From Brachyspira sp. CAG:484 (lineage in GTDB: Bacteria; Cyanobacteriota; Vampirovibrionia; Gastranaerophilales; Gastranaerophilaceae): a stretch of 36,516 bases of DNA. Both the position numbers and the translations under genes were made by a program. Below, in pieces: positions 1 to 7,492 of the stretch. The notes below the pieces were generated by a model, which saw only the letters and a list, made by a program, of their open reading frames with translations, made no database searches and was not told where the DNA came from. How positions within the stretch are numbered: position 1 is the first letter of the stretch; each line of letters starts with the position of its first letter. The stretch is taken from NCBI GenBank assembly GCA_000431315.1, contig HF989729.1, positions 1 to 36,516 of the forward strand, read 5' to 3'.

Positions 1-686
1 GAGGCTTTACGTTAGCCGAGGTGTTGATAACCCTTGGAATTATCGGAATAGTAGCAGCAATGACAATGCCAACGCTAATACAGAAAAATAATAATAAGGT
101 AGTAGAAACCAGATTAATGAAGTTTTATTCTGTAATAAATCAGGCAATAAAAATGGCAGAGGTGGATTATGGAGATAAAGTTTACTGGTGGGAGGATGTA
201 AAAGGGGCTGAAATTGATAAGGATGGAAATCCTGTTCCGGGGACTTCTGCTTCGGAAAAATGGTTTAATAAGTATTTAGCTCCGTATATGAAAATACTTA
301 AAACAAAGACCTTATCTGACGGCTCTTTTAGGGTTTATTTTGCAGACGGTAGTGCCTTAAACTCACGACCACATACTACACGGGACTGGTATTTTTATGC
401 CGGTAATCCTGAAAAGTGTGAAAGTCTTGGTAATAAAGGTTATGGCACATGTTACTTTGCTTTTTATTACAATCCGACTACATCAGATTCTCGTTATAAT
501 TCCAATAAAAGTTTTGAGCCATGGAAATATGCTTGGGATGGAGATATAGAAAGATTAAAAAACGCTTGTTACAATAATACACCGCTTGGAGATAGTAGCG
601 TATCGGGAAAAAGTTATTGTACAGCTGTAATCCAGTTAAATGGCTGGAAAATCCCTGATGATTATCCTTATAAGGTAAGATATTAG
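1..686 (+). CDS. prepilin-like protein, 5' end outside window
   Basis: The open frame runs in from the left edge. The first full codons (from position 3) read G-F-T-L-A-E-V-L-I-T-L-G, the prepilin peptidase site plus hydrophobic N-helix of type IV pilin and pseudopilin proteins, so the true start lies upstream. The E at +5 after the cleavage site is present. After the helix comes a soluble domain rich in Trp, Tyr and Asn with paired cysteines and a Gly-Trp-Lys-Ile motif near the C-terminus, which recurs as GWRI in the gene ending at 33066. It ends in TAG and is followed by a hairpin. It is one of six prepilin-like loci here. A surface or secretion pilin role is inferred; the family is clear, the substrate is not. 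Whether its leader also has a G run cannot be seen. Confidence 0.85.
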   Translation, partial: GFTLAEVLITLGIIGIVAAMTMPTLIQKNNNKVVETRLMKFYSVINQAIKMAEVDYGDKVYWWEDVKGAEIDKDGNPVPGTSASEKWFNKYLAPYMKILKTKTLSDGSFRVYFADGSALNSRPHTTRDWYFYAGNPEKCESLGNKGYGTCYFAFYYNPTTSDSRYNSNKSFEPWKYAWDGDIERLKNACYNNTPLGDSSVSGKSYCTAVIQLNGWKIPDDYPYKVRY

Positions 687-687
687 C

Positions 688-724
688 CGCGTGTTCCGTA
701 AAACGCGCCAATTTCTATTTTATT
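688..724 (+). terminator. probable terminator after the first prepilin gene
   Basis: An 8-bp stem with one mismatch (CGCGTGTT at 688-695, AAAACGCG at 700-707, loop CCGT) lies two bases after the stop codon. A T-rich but imperfect tail follows. The weak U-tract lowers confidence. Confidence 0.4.
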
Positions 725-736
725 TGTAACATAGTG

Positions 737-765
737 TTGCTTATTACAAATGTTTATTCTAAAAT
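737..765 (+). promoter_or_regulatory. probable sigma-70-type promoter of gatA
   Basis: TTGCTT (737-742) and TAAAAT (760-765) are separated by exactly 17 nt, about 65 nt before the gatA start. A 7-bp dyad, TTTGTAA (723-729) and TTACAAA (744-750), overlaps the -35 and could be an operator. A small hairpin, GCCTG (776-780) with CAGGC (789-793), lies in the expected leader. Confidence 0.5.
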
Positions 766-829
766 TTTGCTAGAAGCCTGCGTCGTATCAGGCGCAAGGT
801 ACTAATCAAAGACTAGCTAAGGAGATACT

Positions 830-2293
830 ATGAACGAGCTTTTGAAAAAATCGGCTGCTGAACAAAGCAAAGCCCTGAAAAATAAAGAAGTTTCCGCTGT
901 GGAATTAACAAATGCAGCTTTTGACAGAATTGGAGAACTCGATGAAAAACTGGGTGCATTCAACTCTTTAACAAAAGAAACTGCTCTGGAAACAGCAAAA
1001 AAAGTTGATGAAAAAATTGCAAAAGGCGAAGAATTACCGCTGCTTGCCGGTATTCCTCTCGCGCTTAAAGATAATATGAACTTGAAAGGTTCTAAAACAA
1101 CTGCATCAAGTAAGATTTTAGAAAACTTTGTATCACCTTTTAATGCAACAGTTACAGAAAAATTACTGGGCAACCTTGTTCCAATTGTCGGAAAAGCTAA
1201 TCTTGACGAATTTGCAATGGGTTCTTCTAATGAAAACTCCGCATTCAAAAAAGTTCATAATCCTTGGGATTTGAAAAAGGTTCCAGGTGGTTCTTCTGGC
1301 GGTTCTGCTGCATCTGTATCTGCCTGTGAAGCAACATTGGCTTTAGGTTCTGATACAGGTGGCTCAATACGTCTTCCTGCATCATTCTGTGGTATTGTCG
1401 GAATGAAGCCTACTTACGGAAGAGTTTCCCGCTACGGACTGATTGCATTTGCGTCCTCGCTTGACCAAATTGGTCCTTTTGCCAGAACCGTTGAAGACGC
1501 TGCAAATTTACTTGAAGTTATTTCCGGTCATGATCCAAAAGATAGCACTTCCTTAAACTTACCTGTAGAACATTATGCGGCTCATCTGAATGATGATATT
1601 AAAGGTATGAAAGTTGGTGTTATAAAAGAACTTATGGCAGAGGGGCTTTCTGCAGATGTTCAAAAAGCAATGGAAAAAGCTATTGAAGATTATAAAAAGC
1701 TTGGTGCCGAAGTCGTTGAGATTTCGCTTCCAAACTTGAAACATTCAATTGGAATTTACTATATTCTTGCTACAGCAGAATGCTCTTCAAATCTTGCAAG
1801 ATTTGATGGTGTAAAATACGGCTACAGAACTCCTGATGCCAAAAATTTAATGGAAATGTATACAAAAACAAGAGCTGAAGGGTTCGGTCCTGAAGTTAAA
1901 CGCCGTATAATGCTTGGTACTTATGCTTTATCCTCAGGCTATTACGATGCTTATTATAAGAAAGCACAGCAGATGAGAGCACTTGTAACGCAGGATTTTG
2001 TTGAGGCGTTTAAGAAAGTTGATATATTAATTTCGCCAACCTGCCCTAATACAGCGTTTGAGATTGGCGCAAAATCTTCCGATCCGCTCCAGATGTATTT
2101 GACAGATATTGCAACAATTTCCGCAAACCTTGCCGGAATACCTGGTATGAGTGTTCCTGCCGGATTTGATAAGGACGGAATGCCAATCGGTCTGCAAATC
2201 CTTGCTCCTCAATTGCAGGAAAGCAGATTGTTTAACGCAGCTCATAAATTTGAACGGGCAAATGATTACTACTTGCAATTAGCAAATATATAA
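830..2293 (+). CDS. gatA: Asp-tRNA(Asn)/Glu-tRNA(Gln) amidotransferase subunit A
   Basis: This is the amidase subunit of GatCAB. It releases ammonia from glutamine so that misacylated Glu-tRNA(Gln) or Asp-tRNA(Asn) can be amidated in the cytoplasm. The 487-aa length is normal for GatA. The amidase signature is intact: Lys80 in ALKDN, the glycine/serine stretch PGGSSGGSAA with Ser155, and Ser179 in GSDTGGSIRLPA, giving the expected Lys-cisSer-Ser triad. The start ATG at 830 follows AAGGAG at a good distance. GatB and GatC are not in the window, so the complex is encoded at dispersed loci. A strong hairpin terminator follows, making this a monocistronic unit with its own promoter. Confidence 0.97.
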   Translation: MNELLKKSAAEQSKALKNKEVSAVELTNAAFDRIGELDEKLGAFNSLTKETALETAKKVDEKIAKGEELPLLAGIPLALKDNMNLKGSKTTASSKILENFVSPFNATVTEKLLGNLVPIVGKANLDEFAMGSSNENSAFKKVHNPWDLKKVPGGSSGGSAASVSACEATLALGSDTGGSIRLPASFCGIVGMKPTYGRVSRYGLIAFASSLDQIGPFARTVEDAANLLEVISGHDPKDSTSLNLPVEHYAAHLNDDIKGMKVGVIKELMAEGLSADVQKAMEKAIEDYKKLGAEVVEISLPNLKHSIGIYYILATAECSSNLARFDGVKYGYRTPDAKNLMEMYTKTRAEGFGPEVKRRIMLGTYALSSGYYDAYYKKAQQMRALVTQDFVEAFKKVDILISPTCPNTAFEIGAKSSDPLQMYLTDIATISANLAGIPGMSVPAGFDKDGMPIGLQILAPQLQESRLFNAAHKFERANDYYLQLANI

Positions 2294-2308
2294 AAATACT
2301 AAAATATA

Positions 2309-2341
2309 AAAAAGGGCGGATTTTTAAATCCGCCCTTTTTA
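2309..2341 (+). terminator. rho-independent terminator of gatA
   Basis: An A-flanked GC-rich stem (AAAGGGCGGATTT at 2311-2323, pairing with AAATCCGCCC at 2326-2335) is followed by five T. Confidence 0.9.
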
Positions 2342-2387
2342 TGCTTACAAATCGATATTATTTGTTTTTCTAAACCAAAATTATAAA

Positions 2388-2609
2388 TTAAAATGCAATT
2401 CCATCAAAGAATTTTTCCATTGGAACGTTTAAAACTCTTGCCATTTTAAATAGAGCAATTGCAGTTGGAGATGTTATGCCCTGCTCAATTTTACTAACAT
2501 GGCTTAAACTCATATCTATTTTTTCTGCAAAATCTTCCTGGGTTAAATCTTTACGAATTCTTTCTATTTTGATGTTTCGTCCTAATTTATGTTTAATATC
2601 CTTTTCCAT
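2388..2609 (-). CDS. small XRE-family HTH regulator
   Basis: This 73-aa protein is almost entirely one Cro/C1-type helix-turn-helix domain. The recognition part reads TQEDFAEKIDMSLSHVSKIE, then SPTAIALFKMARVLNVPMEKF, typical of XRE domains. There is no effector domain. It lies head-to-head with the prepilin-like gene at 2713. The 100-nt gap between them holds a consensus promoter and repeated AT-rich sites, so a role in controlling the pilin gene and itself is a reasonable inference. No clear Shine-Dalgarno precedes its ATG. Family assignment is firm; the target is a guess. Confidence 0.85.
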   Translation of the reverse strand: MEKDIKHKLGRNIKIERIRKDLTQEDFAEKIDMSLSHVSKIEQGITSPTAIALFKMARVLNVPMEKFFDGIAF

Positions 2610-2626
2610 TTATAAATTATATTATC

Positions 2627-2655
2627 TTGACAATTATTGTTTAAGTGAATATAAT
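2627..2655 (+). promoter_or_regulatory. consensus sigma-70 promoter for the 2713 prepilin gene
   Basis: TTGACA (2627-2632), a 17-nt spacer and TATAAT (2650-2655) match the canonical promoter exactly. It reads toward the prepilin gene and lies between it and the divergent XRE gene. Confidence 0.75.
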
Positions 2656-2667
2656 GATTATAATGTC

Positions 2668-2700
2668 AATATATTGATACCTAGTAATAATATATTGATA
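2668..2700. repeat. 12-bp direct repeat in the pilin leader, possible operator
   Basis: AATATATTGATA occurs exactly at 2668-2679 and 2689-2700. The 21-bp spacing is two helical turns. The pair lies just downstream of the -10 box and directly before the pilin ribosome binding site. Binding by the adjacent XRE protein is inferred only. Confidence 0.5.
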
Positions 2701-2712
2701 GGGAGGATATTT

Positions 2713-3459
2713 ATGCAAAAACACGCTTTTACATTGTCAGAAACTCTAATAACTCTTGGTATTATCGGTGTGGTAGCTTCTATGACGCTCCCTGCTGTCG
2801 TAAATAAATATCAGGAAAAAGTAACGGTTACAAAATTAAAAAAAATTTATAGTGTTTTTTCACAATGTTATTTAACTTCTGTTCAAAAGTACGGCACTCC
2901 TGATGAATGGGGGATTAGTGGTCGAGATGCAGGAAGTTCTGATAATAATGAAGAAAATTACACTGCACAAAATTCGATTTTAATTAGAAATAAATTGTTT
3001 GAAAATCTTAAAAAGCTCAAAGATTGTGATAATGCAAAAAACCAAAAGGCTTGCGGTATGAGTGATAAATATTATAGGATGAATGGTACAGTTAATACTG
3101 AAATTGCTGGTTCCACTGCGAAAACATCTTCAACATTTTTACTTGACGGAAGTTCTATTATGCTTATTGCAAATCCTGTAGGTGAATATCGTGGTTCAGG
3201 AGTACTCAGTGAAACTTATGCCATTATATATGTTGATCTTAATGGTGTAAAATCGCCAAATACTTACGGCAAAGATTTATTTATGTTTTATTTAACAAAA
3301 CAGAACATAATTCCTACCGGCACACAAAATGAAACTATATGGCCATTTTCTAGTTGCTATACATCTGGTGGAGCTTGTACTGCCTGGGTAATAATAAATG
3401 AAAACATGGATTATTTAAGATGTAAAGACCTTTCATGGAATGGTAAGAAAAAATGTTAG
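2713..3459 (+). CDS. prepilin-like protein with short leader
   Basis: From the ATG at 2713, preceded by GGGAGG, the product is about 248 aa. It has a very short leader (MQKHA) followed directly by FTLSETLITLGIIGVVASMT, a class III signal peptide and pilin N-helix. An open frame extends further upstream (to 2476) but crosses the promoter, so the ATG with the RBS is chosen. The mature part has cysteine pairs (DCDNAKNQKACG, SSCYTSGGACTAW) that may form disulfides and a conserved DLNGVKSPNTYGKDLFMFYL segment shared with the other pilin-like genes. Unlike the loci at 5803 and 32250 it has no G run and needs no frame correction. Export and surface assembly are inferred from the family. Confidence 0.9.
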   Translation: MQKHAFTLSETLITLGIIGVVASMTLPAVVNKYQEKVTVTKLKKIYSVFSQCYLTSVQKYGTPDEWGISGRDAGSSDNNEENYTAQNSILIRNKLFENLKKLKDCDNAKNQKACGMSDKYYRMNGTVNTEIAGSTAKTSSTFLLDGSSIMLIANPVGEYRGSGVLSETYAIIYVDLNGVKSPNTYGKDLFMFYLTKQNIIPTGTQNETIWPFSSCYTSGGACTAWVIINENMDYLRCKDLSWNGKKKC

Positions 3460-3462
3460 TAA

Positions 3463-3498
3463 TAAAAAAGCTCCTTATGTTTATAAGGAGCTTTTTTT
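3463..3498. terminator. bidirectional terminator between pilin gene and dnaK
   Basis: AAAAAAGCTCCTTAT pairs with ATAAGGAGCTTTTTT across a 4-nt loop, A-rich on one side and T-rich on the other. It can serve both convergent genes. Confidence 0.9.
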
Positions 3499-3517
3499 AT
3501 GATGAATATTATAAATA

Positions 3518-5362
3518 TTATTCTTTAGTATATTCAGCATCGATTACATCATCATCTTTTTTGTCATCACTTGCTGATGATGCACTTTCGCTGTTTGCTG
3601 AGCTTTGTGAAGCAGCATCTTCTTTTTGTACAGCTTCGTAAGCTTTTTGTGAGATGCTGAACATTGTCTGCTGCAATTCATCTGACAATTTTTTCAACTC
3701 ATCTACCGGTTTGTTTTCATCAATTGCCTTTTGAAGTGCTGCTTTTTGTTCATCAAGTTTTGTCTTATCAGCTGCATCAATTTTGCCTTCAAAATCTTTT
3801 ACAATTCTGTCTGCTGAACCGATTAAACTTGTTGCATTGTTTTTAATTTCAGCTTCTTCTTTTTTCTTTTTATCTTCAGCTGCATTTGCTTCAGCCTCTT
3901 TTACCATTTTGTCAATGTCTTCTTCTGAAAGGTTAGAAGAGTTTGTGATGGTAATTTTTTGTTCTTTATTAGTGGCTTTATCTTTAGCTGAAACATTTAC
4001 GATACCGTTTGCGTCAATATCGAATGTAACTTCGATTTGTGGCAAACCTCTCATTGCCGGCGGAATACCGTCAAGTCTGAACATACCTAATGATTTGTTA
4101 TCTTTTGCCATTGGTCTTTCACCTTGCAGAACGTGAATATCAACGGCAGTCTGGTTATTTTCGGCAGTTGAGAATACCTGTGATTTAGAAACAGGTATAG
4201 TTGTGTTTCTTGGAACAAGCGGTGTCATAACTCCGCCAAGTGTTTCAATACCTAATGTTAAAGGTGTTACATCTAACAATACGATGTCTTTAACTTCACC
4301 GGCAAGTACACCGGCCTGAACTGCTGCACCTACTGCAACAACTTCGTCAGGGTTAACTGACTGGTTAGGTTCTTTTCCTGTGTATTCTTTTACTAACTGC
4401 TGAACTGCAGGAATACGTGTTGAACCTCCGACTAATACAACTTCGTTGATGTCTGATTTTGAAACGCCTGCATCTTTTAACGCATTTTCAACAGGAGTTT
4501 TACATCTGTTTAAAAGGTCGCGGCATAAGTCTTCAAATTTTGCTCTTGTCAAGCTTAATTCTAGGTGTTTAGGACCGTTTGCATCCGCAGTGATGAACGG
4601 TAAGCTGATGCTTGTTTCCATAACTGATGATAATTCAATTTTAGCTTTTTCAGCAGCTTCTTTAACACGCTGCATAGCTTGTTTATCACCACGAAGGTCA
4701 ATACCTTCTTGTTTTTGAAATTCATCACAAATCCAATCCATTACTTTCTGGTCGAAGTCATCACCGCCTAAGTGAGTATCGCCTGATGTTGAAAGAACTT
4801 CATGAACACCATCGCCGATTTCAAGGATGGATACATCGAATGTACCGCCGCCTAAGTCGAATACAAGAACTTTTTCTGATTTTTCTTTTTCAAGACCGTA
4901 AGCAAGAGCTGCTGCAGTTGGTTCGTTTACGATACGTAATACATCCAAACCTGCAATTCTTCCTGCGTCTTTTGTTGCTTGTCTTTGAGCATCGTTAAAG
5001 TAGGCTGGAACAGTAATAACTGCAGATGTTACTTTTTCACCCAAATATGCACTGGCATCATCAGCCAGTTTTCTTAAAATCATAGCAGAGATTTCCTGAG
5101 GGGTGTAATCTTTGCCGTCAATGTTTACTTTATAATCATCGCCCATATGTCTTTTAATTGAAGCGATTGTTTTATCAGGGTTAAGGATAGCCTGACGTTT
5201 TGCAAGCTGACCTACCAGTTTTTCACCTGTTTTTGAAAAACCAACTATTGAAGGGGTTGTTCTTGAACCTTCAGCGTTGGCAATGACGGTTGGCTTACCG
5301 CCTTCCATGACTGCTACAACTGAGTTTGTTGTACCGAGGTCAATACCAATTGTTTTTGCCAT
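3518..5362 (-). CDS. dnaK: chaperone DnaK (Hsp70)
   Basis: This ATP-driven chaperone of 614 aa has all Hsp70 landmarks. The first phosphate loop is IDLGTTNS (residues 7-14), the second signature is VFDLGGGTFDVSILEIG (from about 167), and the third is VVLVGGSTRIPAV (near 330). The linker DIVLLDVTPLTLGIE precedes the substrate-binding domain. The C-terminus is an acidic lid tail ending DDDVIDAEYTKE. The start follows AAAAGGAG. It is monocistronic here: grpE and dnaJ are not adjacent, and no CIRCE dyad (TTAGCACTC/GAGTGCTAA) is visible upstream. Confidence 0.98.
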   Translation of the reverse strand: MAKTIGIDLGTTNSVVAVMEGGKPTVIANAEGSRTTPSIVGFSKTGEKLVGQLAKRQAILNPDKTIASIKRHMGDDYKVNIDGKDYTPQEISAMILRKLADDASAYLGEKVTSAVITVPAYFNDAQRQATKDAGRIAGLDVLRIVNEPTAAALAYGLEKEKSEKVLVFDLGGGTFDVSILEIGDGVHEVLSTSGDTHLGGDDFDQKVMDWICDEFQKQEGIDLRGDKQAMQRVKEAAEKAKIELSSVMETSISLPFITADANGPKHLELSLTRAKFEDLCRDLLNRCKTPVENALKDAGVSKSDINEVVLVGGSTRIPAVQQLVKEYTGKEPNQSVNPDEVVAVGAAVQAGVLAGEVKDIVLLDVTPLTLGIETLGGVMTPLVPRNTTIPVSKSQVFSTAENNQTAVDIHVLQGERPMAKDNKSLGMFRLDGIPPAMRGLPQIEVTFDIDANGIVNVSAKDKATNKEQKITITNSSNLSEEDIDKMVKEAEANAAEDKKKKEEAEIKNNATSLIGSADRIVKDFEGKIDAADKTKLDEQKAALQKAIDENKPVDELKKLSDELQQTMFSISQKAYEAVQKEDAASQSSANSESASSASDDKKDDDVIDAEYTKE

Positions 5363-5481
5363 AATTTATCGTCTCCTTTTACCTAAAATTAATAATTTTT
5401 CTTTATACTTTATGTTATAACACTGTTTTTCAATAATCATTAAAAAATAAACAAAAAATTAATAATTTCAAAAATATTTAG

Positions 5482-5510
5482 TTGTGATTTGTTGGAAAAT
5501 AGATTATAAT
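5482..5510 (+). promoter_or_regulatory. promoter upstream of hairpin elements and phase-variable pilin
   Basis: TTGTGA (5482-5487), 17 nt, TATAAT (5505-5510). It is followed by an RBS-like AGAGGA and an ATG at 5530 opening only M-I-E-K-L-stop (5530-5547). That mini-ORF ends in the left arm of the first hairpin element, as if an older gene start had been split from its body. It may drive a long leader into the gene at 5803. Confidence 0.5.
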
Positions 5511-5535
5511 AAAAAAGCAGAGGAAAAACATGATA

Positions 5536-5665
5536 GAAAAGCTATAAATGAATTCTCAAACAGTCTTCCGCTCAGCACCCGCACCCAAATGAGCGCGCTG
5601 TAAAAAGCCGGCTTAATGTCGTGCCTCAGGCACCGCTAACGTTTCGAAAACATATATAGCTTTTC
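5536..5665. repeat. hairpin element A1, long form
   Basis: The arms GAAAAGCTATA (5536-5546) and TATAGCTTTTC (5655-5665) are perfect complements; imperfect pairing continues inward to about 20 nt. The interior is GC-rich and holds CGTGCCTCAGGCACCG, whose complement recurs in the element near 36400. Read on the minus strand, the element starts TTTTCGAAACG and ends GAGCGGAAGACTGTTTGAG, resembling the two ends of the shorter elements at 5680 and 17671. No coding capacity is seen. Confidence 0.6.
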
Positions 5666-5679
5666 AAGCGTCAGAACAT

Positions 5680-5761
5680 TTAAAGTAAATATATTTGTTT
5701 TCGAGGCGATAGCGAGAGCAGGGCGAGAGCGTGTCCGAGAAAATAAATATATTTACTTTAA
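5680..5761. repeat. hairpin element A2, short form with 36-nt loop
   Basis: Two 23-nt arms (5680-5702 and 5739-5761) are complementary at 22 of 23 positions and very AT-rich. They enclose a 36-nt purine-rich loop (5703-5738) containing GGCGATAGCGAGAGCAGGGC. The same loop, also 36 nt, occurs in opposite orientation at 17695-17730 with 27 identical bases but unrelated arms. The beginning of the loop recurs at 36495. Confidence 0.7.
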
Positions 5762-5802
5762 TAAAAAAAGAAATAAAACCAAAACTAAAAAGGAGATTAA
5801 TT

Positions 5803-6655
5803 ATGGAAAACACAGTAAAGACAAGGCTTTTCGGGGGGGGGGCAGAGTAGTTTAAGCTCCATAACCGGTATTGGCGCAGGTAACGAACCATTTCGCGCTG
5901 CCGAACAAAGAACCATTAAATCAGGTTTTACGTTAGCCGAGGTATTGATAACCTTAGGTATAATAGGTGTTGTAGCTGCTATGACATTGCCTACTCTGAT
6001 CCAGAAAAATCAGGAAACTGAGCTCACTACGCGAGCAAAACGTATGTATTCAGAAGTAAATCAGGCAATAAAACTTTATGAAGCTCAAAATGAAACTCCT
6101 GGTGATGTTCGAGGACTATTTGAGGCAAAAAACGGTATAGCAAATTCATCTCAATTGGCTGAGGATTTTGCAAAATATTTTAGTGGTGCAAAAGTATGTA
6201 AATCAAAAAATGATATAGGATGCAGTACATATTTTTATTCACTTGAATATGCTACTCCTCAGGTAGATTCTTCCGGTAATTTGACAGCTCGTTCTTTTAA
6301 CAATCCTAAAATAATATTAAAAGATGGTGTCGTAATAGGTATAAATCAATCAACTGGTTGTAATTTACTACAAACTACAGATAAAAAAGACGAATATGGA
6401 AGACCTATAAAAGATGAGCATGGTAATATTCAAACCACTACTTGGAAACAGGCTTGTTGTTGGTTATATATAGATACTAATGGTCCTAAAAGACCTAATA
6501 AATATGGTATGGATGCTTTTGAGTTTACTATATTTCCGGAAGGTATCAGTGTTGCAACAGTAAAAGCTACAGGAAGTGAAAGTATGAATAATTTGTTGAC
6601 AAATGGTAAACTGAAATATACTAATTATAAGGTAGGAAGCAAAATGGAATTCTAA
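5803..6655 (+). CDS. prepilin-like gene interrupted by a G10 run (apparently phase-OFF)
   Basis: AAGGAG precedes an ATG at 5803. The reading frame runs MENTVKTRLFGGGAE and stops at 5848, just after ten G (5833-5842). The pilin frame starts right after the run: QSSLSSITGIGAGNEP, then KSGFTLAEVLITLG with the cleavage site near 5924. Start and body are out of register by one base, so nine G would give one protein of about 283 aa with a 41-residue leader. The body has the KYFSGAKVC motif, paired cysteines and a C-terminal NGKLKYTNYKVG stretch, matching the loci at 24174 and 19273. Expression switching by tract length, or slippage, is inferred; a homopolymer sequencing error would also explain it. 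Confidence 0.8.
5833..5842 (+). repeat. G10 homopolymer in the leader of the 5803 prepilin gene
   Basis: Ten consecutive G within the coding leader. Position 5803 to the first base after the run is 40 nt, which is one more than a multiple of three, so G9 or G12 restores the frame. Confidence 0.9.
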
Positions 6656-6672
6656 ACAAACATTACTTTTAT

Positions 6673-6716
6673 AATAATAGGGAGGAATTTTATTTATAAA
6701 ATTCCTCCCTATTATT
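6673..6716. terminator. strong bidirectional terminator
   Basis: A perfect 20-bp stem (6673-6692 with 6697-6716) around a 4-nt loop, with AATAATAGGGAGG at the base. It separates the convergent prepilin gene and the SIMPL gene. Confidence 0.85.
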
Positions 6717-6728
6717 TAATAATTTATT

Positions 6729-7478
6729 TTATTTAACAAAGTAACTTGCGTTAATGTTTGCATAAATTTTTATAACACCGCTCTGGATTGGAGTTGCTTC
6801 CGGAGCTGCAGAGCCTGCTGCACTGTCATACATCATATTTTTTGCCATTAATCTGTATTGAATTCTCTGGTTATTTGATGTTGAGCAGCTGTTGTTTAGT
6901 GATTTAATTCCTGTAACATAAGTTGATGAAGCTTTTGCAATTGAATCAGCTCTTGTCTTTGCTTTCTTTGCAGCAATGGCAAGAAGGTCATTGCATTGTG
7001 CTTCATAATTTGAAACTGAGAAGTTCAAATCGTTTACATTTGTTGCACCGAGGCTGATTGCCTTATCAATAATATTACCGGCTTTATCCACGTTTTTTGT
7101 GTGAACAATTATGCTGTTTGAAACTTCATATTTTTCAAAATTCTTTTTGTTTGAAGAATAATTATAAACCGGTACTGCACTAAAATCAGCAGTCTTTACA
7201 TAATCGCCCTGATCTTTATTAATCATTGTTTTTAGAGCAGCATAAACTTTATCGGAAATTTCTTTATTTTCCTGTGTAGCTTTTTGAAGTGATTTTGAGT
7301 CGGAAGTTTTTACAGCAATATTTATTTCCACCACGTCAGGAGTCAGTTCTGTGTTAGCTGAAGCATCTACAGAAATATAGCCTCTTTCCTCCGTATTAGC
7401 AGGTGCTGCATTAACTGTTGCCGCTGTTATGCCTGCAATTAATCCTACAGCTGCTGCTGCAATTAAAAATCTCTTCAT
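6729..7478 (-). CDS. exported SIMPL-domain (DUF541) protein
   Basis: This 249-aa protein has a clear Sec signal peptide: KRF, a hydrophobic stretch and a cleavage-type NAAPA around residues 22-26. The remainder fits the SIMPL/DUF541 family: the opening ISVDASANTELTPDVVEINIAV, the central helical QKATQENKEISDKVYAALK, and LAIAAKKAKTRADSIAKA. Family members are periplasmic or outer-membrane-associated proteins of poorly defined function. It is the last gene of the minus-strand run from speB, 14 nt after the small membrane protein gene, with its own AAGGAG. Family confidence is good; a specific role cannot be stated. Confidence 0.85.
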   Translation of the reverse strand: MKRFLIAAAAVGLIAGITAATVNAAPANTEERGYISVDASANTELTPDVVEINIAVKTSDSKSLQKATQENKEISDKVYAALKTMINKDQGDYVKTADFSAVPVYNYSSNKKNFEKYEVSNSIIVHTKNVDKAGNIIDKAISLGATNVNDLNFSVSNYEAQCNDLLAIAAKKAKTRADSIAKASSTYVTGIKSLNNSCSTSNNQRIQYRLMAKNMMYDSAAGSAAPEATPIQSGVIKIYANINASYFVK

Positions 7479-7492
7479 AATTTCTCCTTTTC

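Noticed and set aside
830..1248. Long antisense frames over gatA, dnaK, groL, ligA and ileS
   Set aside because: They lack RBS and recognisable domains and mirror the codon structure of the real genes.
2476..2712. Longer version of the prepilin gene starting at 2476
   Set aside because: The extension runs antisense through the XRE gene and across a consensus promoter; the ATG at 2713 has a strong RBS and gives a proper short leader.
5363..5480. CIRCE heat-shock operator before dnaK (and before groS)
   Set aside because: The TTAGCACTC/GAGTGCTAA dyad was looked for in both upstream regions and not seen.
5520..5765. CRISPR array in the repetitive gene-free stretch
   Set aside because: No regular direct repeats with unique spacers; the signal is inverted arms around a core, and no cas genes are present.
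5833..5842. G10 runs as pure sequencing error
   Set aside because: Not fully excluded. But three separate genes carry a run at the same leader position, with conserved flanks, so the runs themselves are real; only the exact length is uncertain.
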